DNA from: Certhia americana
Lineage: Eukaryota; Chordata; Aves; Passeriformes; Certhiidae
NCBI GenBank assembly: GCA_018697195.1
Contig: CM031857.1
Span: forward strand, 96,188,777 to 96,252,776
Reading direction: 5' to 3'
DNA length: 64,000 nucleotides
The position numbers were made by a program, and so were the translations under genes. The notes under the pieces were generated by a model. It was not told where the DNA came from, made no database searches, and saw only the letters and a list, made by a program, of their open reading frames with translations. Shown here piece by piece: positions 14,171 through 24,240 of this stretch. Every line of letters begins with the position of its first letter. Positions within the stretch are counted from its first letter, which is position 1.

Positions 14171-15213
14171 AAATGAGGATGCCATCCATAGTACCAGCAG
14201 GTTTTCCCACGCTGTTTCTGACCTGCAGAATCCCTGCTGCTCCAGTGTTTGGCTTTTCTTAAGCAAGGACCACCAGTTGAGTTAAGTTATTCTGTAGCAT
14301 GTGCCTGAGGAATTATGTTGATTTCAGTGCCTGAAATATATCCCTCTCTGTTGACATAAGATGACTACATAAAGCTTCCATCTAATTTTTTACATGGAAG
14401 CTCTATTTTGATGAAAAAACTTCTAAAATTTTGCTTCCTAGCACCTTGTTTAGAATGTGCTGTGTTTAATAGAGCATGCTTGGTTATAAAATGTTTGATC
14501 TGTTTCTTCCACTATGTTTGCATAGAAAAAACAGTCACACAGTCTAATAAACTTTAGAACAAGTATCTTCATTAATACTGTTTTACAGACAGCAGATTTC
14601 ATCCAAATTGTTTTCAAAGCTATGTCTTGACATGGCCAAACCCATGAAAGCCATGTTACAATTTCCATGCTACTTACAAGTCTACTATAAGTGTTTAGAA
14701 AAATCTATCTGATTTCACATTTGAACTTATGTCAGCGTAAAATAAAAACGTATACTACTGCTGATTGTCATTTTTGTCTAATGAATAAATTTAAACAGAA
14801 GTTTGAAGACAGCAGTATCATCAAAAAAATATAAAAATTTGTATTTGTCCTTTTTTGAAGAACATTAGTACAAAGAAATTAATTAAAATTTCTATTGGGC
14901 TATTTAGAGCCTTAAGACTCAATTTCCACAATAACTGCTTTTCATTTTCTCATCATTCAGCATATACTTGCTTATAATAAGTTGTCTAGGTTTTCACAGC
15001 TGTTTTGTATTTATAGTCTAAAGGGAAATTTACTTGTCAAGGATGGTATGACAAATAAATGTTCCATATGTGCATTTTATTCTTAGGTGTATTTTCTTAT
15101 TAGCCAACAAAATGTCAAGAAATATGGTTTGAAGCCATTTAACAGCACATAAAAAGAGCCTGTAGGGATTTTTTGTGGCACATCCCAACCAATTGAGGAA
15201 TGATCTGCAGTTT

Positions 15214-15751
15214 TCATAAAGAAGTGTAAAATTTTACTGACCTTTTAGACCTTTTGGGAGTCTTTACTACAACTATTCCCATTTCTGAAACTCTTAGCAT
15301 GGGCAGATGGAAATCATCCACTTCATTGTGGCAAGGGAGAACTGTAATAAATCTTCCACTTGTCATCAAAATTTTCTGGGCAGCATCTTCAAGACAATGC
15401 ATGAACTTTTCTGTTTTCTCCCTGTTCTTTCCTTGGATGAAATGTGCACCACATCATAAAGACCTTGTAATGAAATATTCCAAAGATCCCAAAAGACTGA
15501 GGCTCTCCAGCCCTATTTTCAGAAGCGAACCTGCAATGAGATTTGTGTCTCTGTCAGTCTCTGCTGGGATGGCCTCTCCTCTCAGGTTTGCTTTAATGTG
15601 TGGGCCAGGCATGGAAATAAATGAAAGTCTTGATATCATTGTTGGTCTTTGTAGACACGGCAAATGTGCCAGCATATTACTGCAGAGATATACAGCTGAC
15701 AGAGGTTCCCAGAGTAAATGGGACCTGGAAAGAATTGTTCATGACCTTTGA
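15214..15751. other. Unrecognised segment with long open frames on both strands
   Basis: The plus strand is open for 165 codons (15254-15751). The minus strand is open for 62 codons from a Met (15402 to 15214), and its frame extends further upstream; a second minus frame covers 15675-15454. The minus translations look protein-like, for example a stretch containing LEDAAQKILMTSGRF, but I cannot name a family. The two minus frames differ in phase, so a gene on that strand would need a frameshift or an intron. It could be a decayed coding remnant or a chance open region. No splice sites, poly(A) tail or target-site duplication settle the question. Confidence 0.25.
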
Positions 15752-15900
15752 CATTTTTCATATACATCTTTGCCTATCTAGTCCATAAGATTAAGTCCTT
15801 ATTACATTGCCAAAAGGCATTCATAATGAAAATGGCAGTTTCATTTTAACTTACCTTAGAGCTGCCAGACAAGTACTAATTACTGGGACATTTATTGGTG

Positions 15901-16019
15901 TATGGTTTTGGTTGGGGTTTTTTTGTTGTTGTGGGGGGGGTTTTTTGTGGTTTTTTGTGGTTTTTTGGGTTTTGGGGGTTTTTTGTTTGTTTGTTTGTTT
16001 GGTTTGGTTTGTTTTTTTA
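15901..16019. repeat. G/T-rich low-complexity tract
   Basis: Long T runs alternate with G runs, including an 8-G run at 15933-15940, a 5-G run near 15974 and GTTT repeats. The G-rich plus strand could form a G-quadruplex using the long G run. Open frames on both strands here (poly-Phe/Gly or poly-Lys/Pro type) are artefacts. Confidence 0.85.
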
Positions 16020-17639
16020 CTGGAGAGTAATGTAATGGCAAAATGAGTTTGACATTTTTTGTCTAAGCTGTAATAGAACCAGCTCTGAACTGGCATATGT
16101 TTTACCAGCAATGAAAGATAAAAAGCCTGCCAATATCCACTAGAAAGATCAAATTTTCTTTCCTAATTTTCCTTTGGCATAAGATGTGGAGTAGATTATC
16201 TTTGATCAACAGGGAAATCAAGAAGCACAACCCCCAGGAAAGCTGCATTGACAAGTAATTATCGAGAATACCAAGGCAAACCAGGTCCCAAATAGAAGAC
16301 TTTGGTGTTAGGCAAAACTTCTCTATTATCAAAAATCTACAACTGAATGGATTTTTCTGCCCTGGTTGTCTCTAATGACTCTCTCTCCGGAGGTGTTTAT
16401 CTTCCATTACAGTCAATAAATAAAATCTAGGTAAGCAAAAGGCTTACCTTTGCGAATGCGAATAATCTCACTTCAGCTCTCAAGAACCTAAGTGTTCTCT
16501 ACCAGCCTTTCTCCTGTGACTGGTACTGGACTATGGAATTAAAATGTGATCCCTACAATTATGTTGAATAAATGAAAGTCATCAATGCACAGTGGAGAAT
16601 AAATACCTCTATTTATAATAAAAAGTAATATTTCTGCCACCTGCTATCTGATAGAACGCTATCCTCTTGTAGTAGATACCATAGGGCTAAACAAATGTTA
16701 GTGCTTAGGACTGAGAAAAGGTGCTTGTGTAAAGAAATGCTTGGATATTTTTGCCATTCTCTGCCTAGAATGAATGTAATTTCCAAACTGCATTGCCAAA
16801 ATAATCTTTACTGGTATGAATTAAGCTGTGAAGAACTCAGTTCTTTTGAGTGACACCTTCCAATTATTTATTACTACTGAAATAAACTACATTATACATT
16901 TAAGCTTTTGCAACTTATCTATATCCACATCTGTGCTGTTAATAGGCTCCCCAATAAGCCACCCCAATAAGCCACCCCAGATATACCAGTTACAAGCACA
17001 GCTCAAGATTTCCTATTAAAATGTATTTTTATTTTGAATCATACACAATGCTGGTGGCAGAACATCAGAGAAGAGTAATTTTCCAAAGCATTTAAGAACA
17101 TGCCGAGAGAAACAGCTAGAAGTGCTTAGATTAAACATTTAAGTTAGAGCTTGCTTAAGTAAGTGGCTAAATGTTTTATTGGACTGCAGCAGCTATGATG
17201 CGAAAAAACCTCGCAATCTCCTTTCTTCCTTAAGAATTGCTTTATAAACTCATTATTTGAACAGATTCTGCCCAGAAGCGGTCTTCTGTGAGCAGGCAGT
17301 ACCTTCTGGGTCCTTAATGGTAAGTTATTTCCACCACACTATGGCTGGATGTCATGCCCTATGGATCTGATTATTCAGAGTGTGAACCCATATCAAAAGC
17401 CCAGCTCACCTCTATCCCAGAGATGCCCTGACATCTTTCCTGCTGATCCTTCAGTTTCCTTTTGGTGCAGAACAGCCAGAATCTTTCTGAAGGTTAGTGC
17501 CTGAGCCACAAACCTTATTCACTCTTCAGCAATTCAAGTTGTGCACCTTTGCTTGAAACAATTGAAGAAGGAAAGAAGTGGGTTTCTTGAGGGGTTTACT
17601 TGTGGAACAAGTTTCATAGAACAGTCAAACTCTGACAGA
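16020..17639. other. Spacer, nothing recognised apart from a short duplication
   Basis: A 13-bp exact tandem duplication of CCCCAATAAGCCA lies at 16949-16974. Otherwise only short open frames are present and no mobile-element landmark is seen. Confidence 0.65.
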
Positions 17640-18300
17640 GTGTTAAGCACAGGTCATTGTCAGGGTTGACCTAAAATGTGATTTCAGTGAAGATAGGTTC
17701 TCACGTATTTTTATAATGTTTTTATAATGTAAGTCACCAGCAAATACTCTATCTCCCCTAACAATGAAATTAAGCTGTTGCAAATGTGGTATATTTACAG
17801 CATGGCAAATACATTTATCTTCTCTTAACCACTTACCTGACTTGCTTAAGGTTTTTAATAATGCCTAAAGTAACAGGACCTGAATAATTCATGTCCAAAT
17901 TAGATATGCATTAATGATCCCAGTGTAGTGTACTGAAAAACTAGGATCTGCTTAGTGTATGCTTAGAGTAATAAAACACTTCGAAGGCTGTTGTGACTGT
18001 AGCTGCTAGGCTCAATAAAGCTGAGTCACCGAAAAGGAATGATTTAATCTTTCCTGTTTACCTTCTCTGAAATACAATGCTCGCAAAACAGCTGCATTAA
18101 AAGAACACTTTAGTTTATATTTTTGCTAACATTATTTGCAAATCATTTAATTATACCTTTTCCAGCGAAACTGATTATGTACATTTCCTGTAGCAGATTG
18201 CTTACCATTTAAAAAGTCCGATAATTTAGTTGCATGCTGAAAATGAATCGCGCTGTAGCTTTCTGAGCGTTATCTCAAATTTTTAGCGTAGTTTCAGCAG
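17640..18300. promoter_or_regulatory. Candidate enhancer or conserved element next to a CpG patch
   Basis: Recognisable binding words include a palindromic octamer ATTTGCAAAT (18134-18143, POU-type), a GCTGAGTCA word (18020-18028, AP-1 or Maf/NF-E2 type), and a TATGCATTAAT-like POU/homeodomain site near 17905. Scattered CpGs appear towards 18250-18290, unlike the depleted DNA around. The segment abuts the CpG patch at 18351. A regulatory role is inferred from motifs and position. Confidence 0.35.
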
Positions 18301-18350
18301 AAAGCTGACCGTCTCCAGACAGGGATTCTCTTTGGAATGAAAGGACAGGA

Positions 18351-18478
18351 CGTCCCCGCCTGTGCCCCGCGCCTGCCGTGCCCCGCGCGGGCTGCAGGTG
18401 GCGCTGCTGCCCCGGCTCTGCCCGGCCGCGCTCCCCCCGCTCCTGCCGGGCGCTCGCACGGGGTGCGGCTGCTCCGGG
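18351..18478. promoter_or_regulatory. Dense CpG patch (CpG-island-like)
   Basis: About 20 CpG dinucleotides fall in roughly 130 bp, in a window otherwise strongly CpG-depleted. G and C make up the great majority of bases, and more CpGs trail on to about 18580. Such density normally needs protection from methylation, as at a promoter, or recent insertion. Open frames across it on both strands are expected from the low stop-codon density of GC-rich DNA. A plus-strand LTR starts about 180 bp downstream. It could be a promoter of an unannotated transcript or the remains of an inserted GC-rich element. Confidence 0.5.
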
Positions 18479-18659
18479 AATACAGGCTCAGGATTCAAAT
18501 CCTGCTCCGCTCAATCGTCCGCCGTTACTCTGTCCAGTCACAAAACCTCTCTGTTGTTTCCCTTCAGCGTTGTCGACGATTTCATGTTATGCTTTATGGC
18601 TATAAACTTGAATAGTGACAAACCTCTCTGACTCTCGTGTTGTGGCTTTGCCATCGCGG

Positions 18660-19094
18660 TGCTGGTCTGCTATTTTTGGCTGGGGTAGAATTAATTTTCT
18701 TTACCTCAGCTAGTGTGGGGCTCTGCTTTGGATCTGCACTGAACACAGAGTTGATAATATAGAGATGTTTTTTGTTATTGCTGTGCTTACACAGAGCCAA
18801 GGCCTTTGCTCATTTTTCTATTGTCACGCTGGCAAGGAAACTGGGCGTGCATGGGGAATTAGGAATGGACACAGCCAGGACAGGTTCATGCTCAGTATAT
18901 AAAGTGGAGGCAGGAAGAAGGAAGGGGGCAACATTAGAAATGATAGGCTTTTGATTTCCCTATGAAACTGTCTTTTTCTCAACCCACAAATTTTCTAGTT
19001 TTTATGCTTTCAACTCTCTCCCTGATCCTAGTAGTGGGGGACTGAGCACGTGGCTGTGTGGAGCTTGGTTACTGGCTGGGGTGAAACCACCACA
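18660..19094 (+). mobile_element. Solo LTR of an avian endogenous retrovirus, plus strand
   Basis: The segment carries the landmark blocks of a widespread avian LTR group: a GGCTGGGGTAGAATTAATTT block near the start, a TTACACAGAGCCAAGGCCTT block, a TATA box and a terminal GGCTGGGG..AAACCAC block before a closing CA. I recognise these from memory. There are no gag, pol or env frames and no second LTR nearby, so it is a solo LTR. The expected ATTAAA-like polyadenylation word appears as ATGAAA near 18962, suggesting decay. The U3 boundary is approximate, and I saw no clear target-site duplication. Assignment to ERVL or ERVK is uncertain. Confidence 0.8.
18896..18903 (+). promoter_or_regulatory. 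TATA box of the solo LTR
   Basis: TATATAAA lies where this LTR group normally has its core promoter, downstream of the U3 blocks and followed by a purine-rich GGAAGAAGGAAGGGGG-type stretch. The motif is intact even though the polyadenylation word appears mutated. Activity is unknown. Confidence 0.6.
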
Positions 19095-19689
19095 AAATCT
19101 TACCACATTTCTTTGCAAAAATCCTGTATACTCTAAATAGGTTAATTTATCTCTTCTTTACCATTTCTGTACCTAAGTTTGTGAGCAATTGAGAGTCTAT
19201 GACAGTGGCAGGCCAAAATATATAGGTGATACAGCATGTGTCCCATTTTGCATATATGCAGGCATTTCCACCCTAAGGCAGACCAAATGTTCAGTGCAGA
19301 CCAGTATCTGAGTGAAGGAACAGATGGCTTGTGTCAGCAGTGCATGGCCCAAGCAAGGGCACTAAGGAGTCAGCTGAAGGCAGTCATCTTTGCACTCCTT
19401 CTCAATTCAGTTTTTTCTTCGCTCCACAAATAAGATTCAAGACCATATTTGACACTGATTCCAAGCACTGTAGCCTAGATAAGGATATGAGGGGTAATAA
19501 TGAGGAAGAAGAAGGAAAAAAAATACAGTATCTTTCTTTTCTAATTTTTATGTCTATACAGGAGTGATGCTATAATATTTCAATCTGAAATAGTTATAGG
19601 TTGCAGACAATATAGTTATCATTTTAGTTTGTAAGACCCTAAAGTGGATGGCTATGTAAATTTTATGACAGTAACAGGACAGCTGTAGA
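19095..19689. other. Spacer between LTR and CR1, nothing recognised
   Basis: Only short open frames occur (19236-19567), without recognisable motifs. Confidence 0.6.
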
Positions 19690-20080
19690 ACAATGGAACA
19701 AAATAGTTTGGAAGGAACCTCTGAGGTTATCCACTCAACCACCTGCTCAAAGCAGGCCCAGCTTACACCAGGTTGCTCAAGTTCTTGTGGTTGGATTTTG
19801 ACTACCTGCAAGGATTGAGATTTTATGCCTTCCCTGTGCTTCTCTTTCCAATCTGTGACCACGTTCATGCCCTTCTTTGCCACAAGGGTGTAGGGCTGAC
19901 TCATGATCAGTTTGTGCCCCAGGTCTCCTTGGGCAGTTCCCAACCTGTGCTGGTGCTCTGTGCCAGCCAGGCAGGACTTGCATTTGCCTGTGCTGAAATT
20001 CACGTGGTCCCTCTCAGTCTGCTGAGGTTCCCCACAGATGGCAGCCCTACCTGCTGGTATGTCCAACACCACCTCTAATT
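19690..20080 (-). mobile_element. Diverged CR1 LINE fragment, antisense
   Basis: Read on the plus strand, the segment starts with the complement of a CR1 3' end (AATAGTTTGGAAGGAACCT, then CTGCTCAAAGCAGG and CCAGGTTGCTCAAG). It then moves to blocks matching a more internal CR1 region (CTTCTTTGCCACA..GGGCTGACTCATG, CCAGGTCTCCTTGG, GTGCTGAAATTCA..). Intervening consensus is missing, so the copy is rearranged or internally deleted. A 172-codon minus-strand frame that covers it is not recognisable as reverse transcriptase. It is an old, 5'-truncated, inactive copy. Confidence 0.75.
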
Positions 20081-22440
20081 CACACTCTCCTCAAAATTTC
20101 TGTGGGTCTCATTGTCCAGATCATGACAGTCTGTTTTGAGGGATCCCCCAAAAATACACTGAAAGAGTAATTAGGAAAGGTAAATGCAGGACTATAGGAA
20201 GTAATTTAAGGGTGCCCAAGAAGGCTGTTCAGAAAAAATCATGATCAATTGGCAGAGAGGTGGCTGATAATCAGGGAGCAGAGTGCAGATTACTGATCCT
20301 AAGGTTCAAGATACAAACAAGTGGTGAAGATTTGTGTCATTGGAATGAAAATAGTTGGGCAATGATTGGAGGTTTTACAATAAAACTGGAAGTAAGAACT
20401 TCAGGGGAACACTGGAAAATGGGAAGAGGAGGCAAGTACTTTCCTATATTTAGCAGAGGAAATCAGTTCATATTAAACCACTCAATATTTGATGATATTT
20501 TTGTTCAGCTAATGAACTAAACTTGTTGTTACTTTCTTAATGCCTTTGTAAAGTACTAAAGTGTATCAGGAGCACACAGCCTTATAAGGGTCAAAAAAAA
20601 ATAAGTCTCTAAAGCCCCAGATTGTTCACATTTCAATAGTGTGACTGGGTATCCTGTAACAGATAAAAGAAAAACATTCCTCTGGAAAGGAATAACCCTC
20701 CCTGCCTTGGTAAATGCTAAATCTGTGTTCTGTTTCTATTTAAAATGTAGCCAAGCTCTTCAATGAGATGGAATTTCAGTTCACTTGCTGCAAATGTGAA
20801 GCAATGCTCTGCTTGTTTTTTCCTTCTAGTCTCAGTATTACCAATGACTTTTTTTCCATTACAATATGCATAAATCTGTTTTTTCTCCAATGGACAAAAT
20901 TCTCACTGTAACTAGAGATATTGAACTTCCCTTAACTCTACATGATTTCAAATTATTAACTTTCTTTCAAAGAGACATGAAAGTTAAAATACAGAAGAGC
21001 ACTGTCCAATTCCCAACCTTAGTAACGCACTGCTTTATGACCTAACACTATTTCTTAATGTATCTAGAAAAAAGTCACTTTCTCTGACCAATGGGAACTC
21101 AGATGCCTAAAAGCCCTATTTTGGTTTCATTCAACTCTTTTCTTTGAAATTGGTAGGGATCAAGAGAGACAGCTAATTTCAATTATGATTTTAAGTTTTT
21201 ATTGATCTGACATTTGAAATAAAAACAGAAATTATGCAAATAAGGCCTGAATGGGTTTCTCTAATATGTTGCCATTCACCAATGTGAGGACTATGTCTGA
21301 CCCTTAATTCACTTTGCCATAAAATGGATGGGACTGTCTCACAAGACATTCTTGTAAGTATTACACTAAGCTCTCTGTCCTACATATCATCTTAACCTAC
21401 ATTACATTCCTCAGTTAATAAATCAGAAGAAAACTGCTTTAAGATTTTTAAACATCATGTGTACTTTTACACCATCAAATTTAAAAAACCCAAGGCATCA
21501 GGAGGCAAATGAAATTTATCTGAAACCTTTATGACCTTTCAATTAGAATTTCTTCAATCAATATAATATAATATGTAATGTATTGATTGAAGGCATTTGC
21601 CAAATAGTCCCAAACTGCAGATTTGAATCTCTGCAAATATGTCCTGTGAAAAATGAAGCCTGTTTTTGTCTTAAGCTGAACTGAGCTACTCCTGCACTGA
21701 CAAAGATTAATATTGAGTTTCAAAATGCTGTTTAGATTGCTAGGCTATTTTTGATGCGACCTTGCTATCTTACCTTCAGAAATAAGCCTCAGTCTCTAAT
21801 TGACCTTACTTTGAGCAGAGGTGAGACTAGAGGAACTTTAAAAAACTCTTCAGTCCTGTGATCTGTTTCAATCATCTCAGATACATTTTGTTACTATTCC
21901 AGGTGCCTTCTTTATGCATTCCCTGAGGATTACCATCCCACTTAATCACTTCGGTTGAATGGCATCCTTATCCTCTCCTCAGCCTCTTCAGTTTATGGCT
22001 TCACGTATTGGTATAAACCACAGTGATATGTCCACTGCTCCAGCTTCTTCCAGCAATGATCAGAGATCTTTCTCATTCATCTGTAAATATATCATACCAT
22101 TACTGTTGGCCAAGGATGAAACAGACAGGAATCTCTCTAAGTTCACCTTACCAATATCTCCTCTCTTCCTATCCCATGTTCAGTACATGCCCCATAGAAG
22201 TGCCACTGAGTAACCAGTGGCATGCTTCAATGTCATTATCTTTCATTGTAGAATCTTTCATGTAGAATCATTTGAGTAGATTTTCTGCTAAAAGTTATTA
22301 AAAATTATGCTACTTGGTAGCAAAATTCTTAATCCTTCTCAACAGCACTGCCATGAGACAAATTATATCATAATATTTTTGCATAGAATATGGGCTTTAT
22401 TTTGTATTAAAATCTACGTACTAATTGATACAGTCAGACA
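20081..22440. other. Spacer, nothing recognised
   Basis: AT-rich DNA with short unrecognised open frames, the longest about 86 codons at 20260-20520. No repeat landmark was seen. Confidence 0.65.
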
Positions 22441-22542
22441 AAATCAATTTTGACTTATCAAGAACAATTTTTGACTTATCAAGATCAATTTTTGACTTAT
22501 CAAAATCAATTTTTGACTTATCAAAATTTTGATAAGTCAAAA
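22441..22542. repeat. About 21-bp tandem repeat ending in a perfect palindrome
   Basis: Four successive units of about 21-22 bp share the core CAATTTTTGACTTATCAA (22441-22462, 22463-22483, 22484-22504, 22505-22525). The last unit runs straight into its own inverted copy. TTTTGACTTATCAAAA at 22511-22526 is followed with no spacer by TTTTGATAAGTCAAAA at 22527-22542, a perfect 32-bp palindrome. The upstream units can also pair with the inverted arm. The structure fits replication slippage followed by template switching (inference). Confidence 0.95.
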
Positions 22543-22839
22543 GTCTCAATAACAGCAGTAAAATGATTAATCTAAACCATCACGTTTAAAAATATAAAGA
22601 ATGGAGGGGGTTTAATTTATTGTTCATAAGTCAAAGTCTGTCAATGATATTTGCTGAATTGCCATAGTTAGATAATGCTCTCAGATTTAACAGCATGGAC
22701 TCCCTTTCCTCACTTAATATTTCTTATGTCTTCAATTGCTCCTGTTATATCTTCAAATATTATCCGCATGCATAAAATAAATTAAGCACTGTTGTGCTCT
22801 TGACATACATTTTAATGGTCACAGGCCTGTCAGCTCAGG

Positions 22840-23160
22840 TGTCCAAATACCTTTGGAAAAGCAATTGTTGGAATGACAGTTTGCATCCTATATAAAGTCA
22901 TATGGCACAGATTATTTTATTAGATGATAGACAAGTGTTTGCATTCTGTGGAGCAATTAGAAAACTTAGTGCTTGCTATCCTTCCTGTGTGGGAATCTGA
23001 AACCTCTAGCCCAGTGGGCTTCAGTTTGAGACCATGGAGAGAATAAAAACCTAAACAATACTAATTTAGGCAGTAATTAAACCAACCATCAACTGACTGG
23101 TGATATTGTTGTCTGTTGCTTGGCAACTGCTAGGCGATGACAAATTAATTTTTTTTTTAG
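22840..23160. promoter_or_regulatory. Candidate conserved element containing an RFX-type X-box
   Basis: The stretch lacks repeat signatures and contains several AATTA/TAATTA words. At its 3' end is the near-palindromic GTTGCTTGGCAAC (23115-23127), two RFX half-sites separated by one base. RFX factors bind X-boxes in cilia, immune and endocrine gene promoters. No gene start is visible beside it, so a distal enhancer or chance match are the options. Confidence 0.3.
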
Positions 23161-23251
23161 ACTGATATTAATTGGTTCATTTTATTAAGTTAGAAAAAAA
23201 AGAAACAAGCAACATTACAATGAATTTAAAAGTTAAGGCAAAAGAAGATTT

Positions 23252-23273
23252 AATCTCTTATTATTAAGAGATT
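23252..23273. repeat. Small perfect hairpin
   Basis: AATCTCTTA and TAAGAGATT flank a 4-base loop. A second TATTAAGAG copy follows at about 23284. It is probably incidental in AT-rich DNA. Confidence 0.7.
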
Positions 23274-23345
23274 ATAATCTTTTATTAAGAGGAGAGATAC
23301 AGGATTAAATTGTGTAAAAGGAAAACAGAATAAGGAGGAGTAAGA

Positions 23346-23447
23346 ATGGAGAGGAGAGGAGAGGGAGAGGAGAGGGGAGGAGAGGAGAGAGGGAGAGGAG
23401 AGGGAGAGGAGAGGGAGAGGGAGAGGGAGAGGGAGAGGGAGAGGAGA
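23346..23447. repeat. GGGAGA/GGAGA purine tract
   Basis: A run of about 100 bp of only A and G on the plus strand is built from GGAGA, GGGAGA and GGAGAGG units. Homopurine mirror-like tracts of this length can form triplex (H-DNA) structures. The unit lengths vary, so it is an imperfect microsatellite. Confidence 0.95.
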
Positions 23448-23769
23448 TTTGAAACAGGATGTCCAAAATATGTTAGTCTTCAGTGTGGGAACATTGCCAT
23501 AGAAATGATACTGGTTTGGTAGGTTTGCTTGGTTTGGGGTTTGGGGTTTTTTTCAATCTGGAAAAGCTACCTTTTGACAGAGCTGTTTTGATGAAATGAT
23601 TTTTTTTTTTTCTTAAATATAGGCCTCAATTGCATAAGAATTTTGTTGGTTTAGTATTGAAGAGCTTTCATAGTAATCTTAAATAACCTAAAAAATCCCA
23701 TTAAGAATATTTATTTAAACTATCTTTGAATGAATAAGGAAATGTAAATTCAGTTACTTGCTGTAACTA

Positions 23770-24240
23770 CAATAAAACAAAACCTTGGAAGTAGATCTTC
23801 ATTAATGATGATGATTTTATCCCACATTGTGATAACATCCTCTCCTGCCTTCCAAGGCTTTAAAATGTTGCTCTATTTCAAAAAATATTTTCTGCATCAT
23901 TTTTCATGTAGCTTATTGAAGAATTCCAAAGATCACCTTCTGCAGTGAACAGGACAAGCTGTAATTAGATGAGATGATAAACATGGCTAGACTTTGCCAA
24001 AAAAGAGCAGCTTCCATATAGCTCAAATAATTAATTATAATTAGTTCACCTGATTATTTGGGTTTAAGGAAAGAAAACAAAAACATATTAACAAAGTACA
24101 GGCACATTAACTACAATACAATTAGTGTAATTGTAATGTAATTATAATGCCATTGCAATTTGTTAAAAATTATTCTTGCTAACGTATCTGAATTATGAAG
24201 TCTAATTGAAATTTACTTGATAGTTTCATCTTCTGTATAA
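23770..24240. promoter_or_regulatory. Candidate conserved element rich in TAATTA motifs
   Basis: Repeated TAATTA, AATTAG and TAATGA words occur with little other low-complexity sequence, for example around 23800-23812, 23960, 24025-24045 and 24118-24150. The character is that of homeodomain-responsive enhancers. This is inference only; AT-rich composition can produce the same words. Confidence 0.25.

Noticed and set aside
18283..18631. Several overlapping open frames on both strands
   Set aside because: Stop codons are rare in the CpG-rich patch, and the translations are Pro/Ala/Arg-rich with no domain.
19554..20072. 172-codon minus-strand open frame, the longest in the window
   Set aside because: It overlies a decayed CR1 copy and does not read as reverse transcriptase or any protein I know.
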